Origin: Notospermus geniculatus
Lineage: Eukaryota > Nemertea > Pilidiophora > Heteronemertea > Lineidae
Length of the DNA: 64,000 nucleotides
Direction: 5' to 3'
Assembly: GCA_002633025.1 (NCBI GenBank)
Contig: NMRB01000189.1
Span: 472,251 to 536,250, forward strand
A program made the translations under genes and the position numbers. The notes beneath the pieces are model-generated. The model ran no database searches. It worked only from the letters and a program-made list of their open reading frames with translations, and was not told the origin of the DNA. Of this stretch, positions 55,489 to 64,000 are shown piece after piece; within the stretch, counting starts at the first letter, position 1; each line of letters starts with the position of its first letter.

Positions 55489-58400
55489 TCATATTTCCAA
55501 ATTTGGGAAAAGGCGGTGAACATGAGCAGTAAAGTTTTCTTCTTTCTCAAAGAAACTGTACCCTTCAGCCTGAGGATTTTGAAGTTTCCTCGGCAGCAGT
55601 TTTGTAGAGTTGAAACATGTCACTGTGTCGCGACCTGTGTCTTCATAAAAGGAATGCTGAAGAGCAAACCAGGCAATCTTGATTCTGTCTAAATGACTGT
55701 CTGGTTTGCTACTTTTTTTCCTAGATATAATGTCAAACTCTCGTTCAAAACATGATCTTACATCTTCAAATAATTGAATACTAGTCATGATTAATTGCAA
55801 CATATGAAGAGTGCTGTGTTTCTTGGCAAATTTCTTAAGTGGCTTCACACAGCACATCTCGACAAATTCATCAACTGCCACATTGTGGTGCTTCCGTCCA
55901 TTGATACTGACAGTTCTATTCAGACGGTAGAGTTCAAGTACCTCTTTGGGTATCATGTAATATATAGAGATGAGGTTATTCAGAACTTCATCTTTATACC
56001 TAGGATGATTAAGTGATGTGAACAATGGCAACAACTCCATGTATACAGCCTCAAGAGTTTTACTGTTGCCATTCCTCACAGCCTCATTAAACAACAGACA
56101 CAGTGGACCATGCTTTTGAATGAATTGTACAAAGAATGAAAATGTACTATCAGTCATGGAATGTGTCAGCAGCCAATGTTTGAAATTGCTCAGAATTATA
56201 CTGTTGTGGCATCCATCCTGCTGTAAACATTCCGCAAGTTCTGCATCAGAAGGGAAGTCTGCAGACCTTTTAAATTCCAAGGCAGCAGCAAGACCAAGAC
56301 CATGAGTGTAGTCCATCAAGAAATCAAAGTTTCTCTCAAAATTGCCCTCCTTAAATATTTTCTTGAAAGATTCTCTGGTTATCTTCTTCCTCCCAAGTAC
56401 ATTCTGAGCAACCTCAAACATCCCTACTTGGGCCATAATTTGACTGACACATTCCATGTGATAACCCCGACAGTGGAAATCACCAAGCATTTCAGAAAAT
56501 GGTGCAAATTTGCCTAGTGTTGAATTTTTTACACTTCTTATATTTTGAGCAGTTTTTTGATCGCCGAAGGTGAGGTTGAATTTTCTAGCATTTTCATTAC
56601 ATGTACTCAAATGTGGTGATGCATGTTGTGTATCACTTTGATACTGTTGGCTGTGATTCATGATTCCAAAAAGGCCAAGAATTCTGGCACTTTCCAACAT
56701 TTGGTTTGTTTCAAATTTTTTCAATGTTGGAATGAGTTCATCAGCGCCAATCTTCTCTGCAAGGTCAATTGGCTTAGGAAAAGTGTCTGAGATGCATTCT
56801 CCACTTGGCTCTGCTCCGTAATCCAATAGCAGATTCATCATTTCAGCATTTTTTTTCAGAATGGCTAGACTAAGTGGTGTGGCACCACATCCTTCTGAAG
56901 CATTGATTAAACTACCATTGTGTAGCAGAGCTTTAACCAGTTTCAAATTGTCCTCCTCTACAGCCACATGCAATATACTCCGCCCATACAAATCAAGGAA
57001 ACCAAACCAGCGATGCTGCTGCCCAGCTAAAAAGTTGTCAACCTCATCTTCGCCATTTGGCATATTTGTACTGAGATCTCTGTACAGTGTTTTCATATCG
57101 TTATCAACTTGCTTTTTCCGTTGAAGGAAACTACGTTCTTCTGGTCGAATTTCAATGTCATCCAAATTATCAAAATCATCCATGTCAGCCCCATCAATTG
57201 ACTTTTCCCTACTCAAAATTGTGTCCCTCAATTTCTGCTGGTTTTCCCTGTGTTCCCTCATTCTAAGTTCCAAAAGATAATTTTCCCGAGCTAATTTGAT
57301 GTCAAAAACCCGACTGGTTGTTGGTTCAACAAGAACAATGGACAACTCTTTTGACAAATGTTCCAATATACTGTATGTGCCACAAGTTGTGACTTCATCC
57401 TCTATTGAAAGTGGCATGAGAAATACATCACTTTTTACAAAAGTGGTTTCAGGGTACTCCAGTGGTATTGGAGGGATGTTGATGACAATACCTGAGTTTG
57501 AATTACATGAATGTGAAGATGCATTATCTACATTGGACAAGAACTTTTGGATACTGAGAGAATCACATTTTTCAATATCTTCTGCTTTGATGACTCCCGT
57601 CTCCTTGATGTAATGTAACAGCATCCTGTCACTGTGTTCCTCAAGTAGTTTCTTCATTTGAGGATGGTTATCTGAAATGTATTAAAATCAGCCGATTTAA
57701 ATTATTTCATCCACTGCATGCAAAGAGAAGGCAAGCACATAAATTGACACACAATATATGATAAATAAAAAATCAATTTCCAGAATGTTTGTGAATTTTC
57801 GACCCCAACTGGGGTCTTCTTCAGGCTGAAACTCTAGAACAGTTGTTCTAGAGTTTCGGATTGTAAAGTTCCAGCCTGAAGAAGACCCCGGTTGGCATGG
57901 TTGGGGTCGAAAATTCGCAAACATTCAGGAAATTGACTTTTTATTTATCATCCATTGCATGATTACATCATATTTAATGAGATTGATTGAGAATGAGTTA
58001 TTAAGAATGTAATGTGTGATGTACGAATTGTGTACACATAATGTTGATGTAACTGACAGCAAAATATTATATTGTATTGTATTGAATTGGTGTAAATAAA
58101 TTGACATTGTAATTTACCTTCTTTCCTCATTCAGAATCTAATGTGTGATGTACGAATTGTGTACACATAATGTTGATGTAACTGACAGCAAAATATTGTG
58201 TTGTATTGAATTGGTGTAAATAAAGAAATTGACATTGTAATTTACCTTTCTTTTTTTCCTCATTGAGTATGGTTATGGCAAATGACTTGCCACAATCTGA
58301 CATTCTCTTCTAGTGGCCCACTCATACTGTTGTGATGGCAGAGGTGGGATTCTTGAAGTGTGCAACTATCACACCGTGTTTTTGTCTGGATGGATGTTGT

Positions 58401-61400
58401 GCTGGTATGCACTGCAATTGCGACTATGTCATGTCCTCGGGTGAAACGTGTAATTCAGCACCGCACCTGATGGCAGTGGTTTGGTTATGCGTATATGAAG
58501 TGTATGTATAACGTAACTCTTTTCAAATGGGGGCTTGTTTCATAAAGTGACTTCAAGTTAATGGTACCTTAAAACAAATTGAAAATGCATTGAACTTAAT
58601 GGTACCATTACCTCAGCCTGACTTTATGAAACAGTGACCTGGTGGTGTTGACCTCATGAGGTCAGCCATTAGCTGGTGGTATGTCTGCTGCAGGCAACAG
58701 AATTTGTCATAATGTCCCGGTAATGTCCTGCTGTTGTCACATCTTGTCCATTTCAACAGCAAGGGAATGGGGGATAGGGTGTGCAACCTTCAATTGCCTC
58801 CGACGAAAACAACAAGTCAAAAGAAAAGGTATTCATAATCATTTTATTCCAATGAAATTTACACTACACCACATACTGGTTGTACATGTCGAATGTATTT
58901 CTTACAAGACATAAACAGAATCAATTTAATTAAATGACATCCTTGAATCAAATTACATCCTTTCAATCAACAGTATCAGGTATGAACCACTCGTTTGAAT
59001 AATGTGCACATCAAAACTTTGCATTTGCAGCTGTTAACACCGACATCTATGTAAGTCCAGTGTATAAAGAAGCACGTACTTCCACATCTGTCAGTAAAAC
59101 GTGTCCACTAAAATCCTATGTTGATGTTCCTCACTTTTGTTCAATTATTAGGCGTGCAACACACAATTGCTCAGCTGTCCAATCGCAGGGATATTTTGGA
59201 CAACTTCAAAAACAGTACGGGATCCAAAATTGTCCTCCATTAGTAGGTTAGCTTTGTCACCTTCGAGAACCACAAAGAATCCGATACTGCCAACAATTGC
59301 CTGGATTACTTTCCGTATTGAACCACACGGGGTTCGACAGTGCTACCCATTGCAGGAAAATCTCCGTCACCTCGAACCTCACGGGGTCCGACAGTGCCTC
59401 ACATTACTATGATTCTCTGTCGCCTTCTAGAACCACACGGGGTCCTATATCATGTATACTGCCCATTATTACTGGGCTGCCTCTCCGACAAACTTTATGT
59501 CAGCCGTACACAGCTATTGTTACTCCATTTTATTGGGAGGCAATAGCCAATGAAAGGCTTGGTTAAATTGATACCGGTACTTAACTTTCACAATGAATGT
59601 CCAGTATATGAATAGACAAAAGCTATAATCCTCTCTTTTCTATTTTTGGTTAAATTGATTACACAAGCTATCACTTACCTGTTATGAGGATCTTTGTTAA
59701 TCAAATTTAACTTTCGATTTCACTAACTGTATTCAAACGTATTGCCAAACATCGAACTAAATATAAATTCCAAATTGAAAGACAATGAATGTGTCAATCA
59801 ATCTGTCAATCAAACCTACCTGATTTGATATCATCAATCTTCAAGGTTTTGACGTCATTTGCATTCACAGGACCAAGGGACGCAAAGTTTACATCGGCAA
59901 TCTTGGGCTGCATTACTGCCTCAACAGTAAAATTCCACATTATGGGAACCAGAGACTTTTTAATTCTAACATATCTGGAAAAATAGGGAATGACTTTTTA
60001 AGGCGCTTATGAGAAATGAACTAACTTGTGCAACAATTGGAAATATTCATCTTACGGTACTGATAAAGAGCGAACCACATGGTTTTAAACATAAACTAAA
60101 ATTCAAAAATTACCTTGCCCTGCCTTTATAGAGGTTGACATTATCATACATCATGATGATCGGACAGTCTGTTGGAAATTTTTCTTTCAAAATTTTCGAG
60201 TATGCATTCAATCTCTCTGACATGTAGTTACGACTGGAAAATAAGAGTGTAATGATTATACCAATACTTGAGGTTTAATCATCCATCCGTGGGAAACATA
60301 ATTTGAAATCAAACTAATCAAAATAAATGTTCTAAAAATGAATCAACATAACTTACTATGTGTCATAGGATTTGGTCAATCCAATGGACTCAAGGAAACG
60401 GATTACTGTCTTGCCGGCTCCCAAGCCAAACATCAAAAGGCCAAACAAGAAGGAAAAATCCGCCTTGGTCCTTTGGCTACGCAGTTCAAGAAGTGCATTG
60501 ATCAGAGGCAGCGACATCTTCAGCTTCTGGTTTGCTGATTGTTTCCCTTAAAGGAATGAATAAATGCACATGTAAATGCATGAATGAACGAACATGTATT
60601 GTACATAATGTATAAGGACACAAAAGGCACCGTTTTTTTTAGCAATAATCGATGGAATTATAGTGGTAGAAATGTTTATACATGTACTATATTATGCAGC
60701 ATATCACATACCGGATGATTTGTTCCGTGCTGTAGAATGGCTTACTACCATTGCTTCGACGAATGAATGAATCAGTGGGCAGGCACTCATAAACTTTTCG
60801 ATAATATCATCAAGAAATAGTGATTTCAATGGCTCGTCATCATTGAAACACCGCACTCCCACTGTTGCCATCACTTCAAATTCAGCAATTTCAGACCTCA
60901 ATTGCTTTAGCTGGAAAGATAAAGGCATTCACATGAACACAAATCTGAATAATCAGTAGTGGTATTAATTCCACAACTCATATGTATTGTAATTGTACTA
61001 TTAACCAACCTGCTGCGGACTTAATTCCGTTCGGATGACCTCAACATCTTCTTCCATGGCTGACAATCTTCCTTCTAATTCTGATATTTTAAAACAATAA
61101 CATGACAATTGTTTTTTGCAGTTCACAAGCTCAGCTTGTAACTGGGCCTTGTCATCATCGTCTTTGATGAGCAAGTTTTGAATTGAAGAAGCAACCTGTA
61201 ATGCAACACAACACATTAATCACAAAACTACAAATGAGTTCAATAATGTTTGAAACAAACACGACAAAAATTACTTACACATCAAAAAAATGTTAAGAGT
61301 TACAAACTATGCATTATGCGTGAAACAATTCAAATAACTTGATGAGAAACAACAATTTTACTACACCTTTTGCATGATGTCATCAGTGGCAGAGGACATT

Positions 61401-63901
61401 TCAGCAAGTGGCGTCAGCATACTCTCAACTTCTTCATGTCTGTTTATCTGCCGAATATTCAGGAAACATTTTCTGTAAACAGTTAAGAAATAACAGGTGA
61501 ATTCAAAACATGAAGGCGAAAAAAAAACAATCCCACACAACGTAACATGCACCGTTGTCAATCTGACAAATGACACAACAGCGTGTGTTCACCTGACCTT
61601 TACTCCTGTGAAGATGATGAAGTGAAACGGGTCTCACACAAGTCTTGTACTCCTCACATATGAGAGCCAATGTATTGCTCGAAGTGGAAAATGTTCAAAA
61701 GATTGACATATGCGTTACACAAGTCAAAGGATACAATCGCGTTCGATCTGATGTTCTCATCCTATGCCTCTGTTTTATGGAAGCTAAGGGGAATTCCGCT
61801 TCAACCAAAGCAACAACATCATTTTTGGATAATCTATTTCCAAGGCCTAGTTCACCTGCAAAGAGAAAAAAAGTTGCAATACTGACACTCAAAAGAATGT
61901 TGAATGAAAATCTGGACCACTCAAACCTTTTGGCAGTGAGGGTTAAGAAATACAACAACAAAAATAACACAAACCATTCACGACATCGACAACCGTCTTC
62001 AGCCGGCAGACATCCCCTAATGACTCTTTGAAATGCTTATGCACGGCAGCAATTGCTTAAAAAGAAAAAAAATCATATCACAAGAAATTACATTTCAAAT
62101 TCACTGTTGATAAAATACGGAAAGTTGTCTCAGAATTACGGTAACTTTCAACCCCCAAAACAGGGTATTCCTCGGGTACTTTCTGGTCAAGATTTACTTA
62201 ATAAGTATCCTGCACAAACATTACAGTGAGAAAGTCAGACGACTTTTCGTATATTATAATTTGGTATGTCGTTCTTGGCACTTTATTTCGATAACAAATT
62301 CACTCTTGACGTGAAGAACTTGATATTGATGTGTTACTCAGTGCATCAGACCATAATTCAAACAGATGCGAACATTTGTAACCTACAAGTACAATGACAT
62401 CACAGACAATATGATTACATGTATTGAAACACATAAAGACCACATAAATACCACAACAGTACTAACTAAAATGCTTCAAAACACCAACACCAACACCAAC
62501 ACCAACCTTTTTCCTTATTACCACATAAATTGCCATGGTCACTCTCCTTGTTGACGACTTTACCTGAAATTGTAGGGGAAAAAAATTAGTTAGGCCTTCC
62601 CTAACACATTATAAAAAGATCACAGGAAAACACCACATTCATACCAGTTGTCGTAATACCGGTACCATCATTATTTACACTGCACAACATGACACCACTG
62701 AGATGTAATACAGGTACATAATTATTAAATACCGTATTGAAATTCACCTTTCTTAGACTTCTTATGCGGATTAGTCAATAAACGATCTTGTGATGGTGAC
62801 GGTGATGGTACGGCGCTGTCAGGCACTACACAAGAAAAACAAATACAAATGAAAATAGATTAAATCACATCAGATAGATTAAATAACAAATGATATAAAT
62901 TATTATCTACTTCCAATATTTACCTTCCTCATTCTCCCCCTCAACACTGAGTGAATCTGATAAATCTACTGTTGCTGGCAGGTCAGGCACTATACAAGAA
63001 AAATAGAAGAAAAATAAAATAATCATACGTTTAAATCCGTCAGGCATAATTTTCATTCAAAAAAATGTGCATTAAAAGCCATCAGTTTCAATGACAACAG
63101 TAAGCATCACTATGGTATCTAATTGAAAGTTAACTCTTAAGCTGACATTTTACACAACCAACACTTTTCCATACATCCTACAGTGCCAGAGTTTACTACA
63201 TCTACACAATTATTTCAATTATTTCAATGTATATTACCTTCCTTATAGTTCTGCTGTTGACTGGATTGTGGTACATGTAGCATTGGAACTTGTGCTGCAA
63301 CTGGTTCCTTAGCTGATGCTACCGGTAAGTCTGACACTAAAAAAACAAAAACAATACATTTTAAAACCATTATCTGTCAATAATATTGTAACAATCGCCA
63401 GGGGCAATATTTAACAAACCGAAAAGAATAAACATTTTACAATATTTAACAACCACTTACTGTCAGAGTCATTGTCCGGCACAGAAGACGACGACGCCAC
63501 AGCAACATCGGCGGGCATTAAGAGTGGAGCAGGACCTAAAATAAGTTAAAAGTACATCAATCAGTAACAACCTAGATTCTCAGAAGAGGTGCTGTCTCAA
63601 ATACATCTGTGGAGTAGGCCTAGCCTGCATCTCATAAATTGACCAGTAGCCTATGTAAAAAATAAAGAAAAGGCCAACAAAATACATGAAAACTGACTAT
63701 TACCGTATACTAACATGAATATGATGTACTGCTTTGCGCAGCGACAGGTACTGCTAAACCAGGCCCCCGGGGATAATATTGCTGTGCTGGTGGGTAGCCG
63801 GCGGTCCGACTGCTACAGGGCATCACAGGGACTGCCAGACCAGGTGCCCGTCTTTTGACACCTTGCCCTCGCCTTTGGCCAAAAAGATTATAACGGAAGT
63901 G
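55489..63901 (-). CDS. DUF6589-like protein with ankyrin repeats (5' end outside window)
   Basis: Fourteen exons join with GT/AG borders into 1268 residues without a stop: 63715-63901, 63461-63535, 63238-63336, 62924-62989, 62748-62825, 62522-62563, 61735-61855, 61367-61472, 61010-61195, 60712-60910, 60357-60546, 60114-60233, 59820-59974 and 55489-57671. The first begins at an acceptor, so more lies upstream. Order: Gln/Pro-rich start, five short phase-1 exons, coiled coil (about 245-320), helical FLFGLLMFGLGAGKTVIRFL segment (about 410-430), MMYDNVNLY with D480, about two and a half ankyrin repeats (about 769-866), LGDFHC with D939, a PLFTSLNHPRY stretch, and NRTVSINGR...VDEFVE with D1142/E1146. 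The pattern resembles DUF6589 proteins as I know them; no search was possible. I infer an RNase H-like recombinase as a candidate role. One donor (61734, GTATCC) is weak. Confidence 0.75.
57757..57953. mobile_element. ~195-bp palindromic MITE with GGGGTCTTC/GAAGACCCC cores
   Basis: It lies in the intron between 57672 and 59819. The arms pair from ATAAATAAAAAATCAATTTCC through TTTTCGACCCCAACTGGGG to CTTCAGGCTG. Related CGACCCC...GGGGTC phrases occur in the element at 50350-51434 and near 19085 and 62150. Confidence 0.8.
58009..58249. repeat. 130-bp tandem duplication in the DUF6589-like intron
   Basis: AATGTGTGATGTACGAATTG starts at about 58010 and 58140. The two copies of about 110 bases differ at few positions and both end ACATTGTAATTTACCTT. 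Confidence 0.85.
58533..58635. mobile_element. ~103-bp hairpin MITE
   Basis: TGTTTCATAAAGTGACTTCA pairs imperfectly with the complement of TGACTTTATGAAACA, and AATGGTACC lies near the centre on both arms. It is intronic. Confidence 0.7.
59253..59450. repeat. Degenerate ~65-bp tandem repeat in the DUF6589-like intron
   Basis: The phrase GAACCACACGGGGT or a close variant appears four times (about 59268, 59321, 59380, 59430), usually followed by CGACAGTGC. The rest of the intron from 58640 to 59252 and 59451 to 59819 shows nothing recognised. Confidence 0.6.
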
Positions 63902-64000
63902 CTGGAAGTGGAAAAATGGAAAAGAATGAAGGTGAAATTAAAAGCACACACTTTTTGATTGACATTACAGATATTGGCACTATCTACTCAAACTGGAAAA

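Noticed and set aside
59060-59566. Overlapping short plus-strand frames (63-89 codons)
   Set aside because: They cross a degenerate 65-bp tandem repeat within an intron of the minus-strand gene; repeated residues mirror the repeat.
61645-62031. 128-codon plus-strand frame
   Set aside because: It is antisense to the exon at 61735-61855, whose splice sites and frame fit the minus-strand gene.

Overview
This is eukaryotic, animal nuclear DNA. It has introns with consensus GT/AG borders, a single-exon seven-helix receptor, non-LTR retrotransposons, and very many short inverted-repeat DNA transposons. Scattered GGCCTA-rich motifs (for example near 41.5 and 42.05 kb), LINE types and the paired RecQ/DUF6589-like genes suggest a marine invertebrate, perhaps an echinoderm or another deuterostome; this placement is inference. 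There is one 655-base assembly gap (31620-32274). No prokaryotic feature, rRNA gene or CRISPR array was seen.

Layout. 1.26-2.33 kb: an intronless class A GPCR gene of the FMRFamide-receptor-like type. 2.6-13.3 kb: a 2.9-kb segment present twice. Copy 1 was later split by a 2.1-kb insertion, and both copies carry long-TIR transposons. In copy 1, two such elements keep perfect 9-bp target duplications (Mutator-like) and are nested through a TTAA-flanked element. 13.3-21.4 kb: an unusual CTATGGT/ACCATAG cluster, then a 6.3-kb CACTA-type transposon with 3-bp target duplication, inserted in an older inverted repeat. 21.4-24.9 kb: a LINE on the minus strand interrupted by an L2-like LINE on the plus strand. 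25.4-29.6 kb: a third relative of the long-TIR family, a tandem MITE pair, two opposite-strand fragments of one unknown coding sequence, and a foldback element with a 41-bp minisatellite in its arms. 30.0-34.1 kb: a three-level nest containing a LINE and the gap. 34.5-38.7 kb: a dense series of MITEs and hairpins.

40.1-63.9 kb holds the most interesting content: two convergent multi-exon genes. The plus-strand gene (five exons, about 818 aa) joins an acidic region and a C2H2 finger to a complete RecQ helicase with zinc site and RQC-like end. The minus-strand gene (14 exons seen, 1268 aa, 5' end outside the window) has Pro/Ser-rich repeated exons, a coiled coil, a DUF6589-like core split by ankyrin repeats, and candidate D/D/E acidic residues. 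Exon joins of both genes were worked out by eye; the lengths give uninterrupted frames.

Between these genes (51.7-55.2 kb) lie shuffled fragments of both genes and of the sequence downstream of the RecQ gene. Two MITEs found downstream of the RecQ gene are absent from one fragment, so it records the empty sites. I infer that the RecQ and DUF6589-like genes belong to a mobile unit, with the DUF6589-like protein as candidate recombinase and the RecQ protein as helicase partner. Neither outer terminus was identified.
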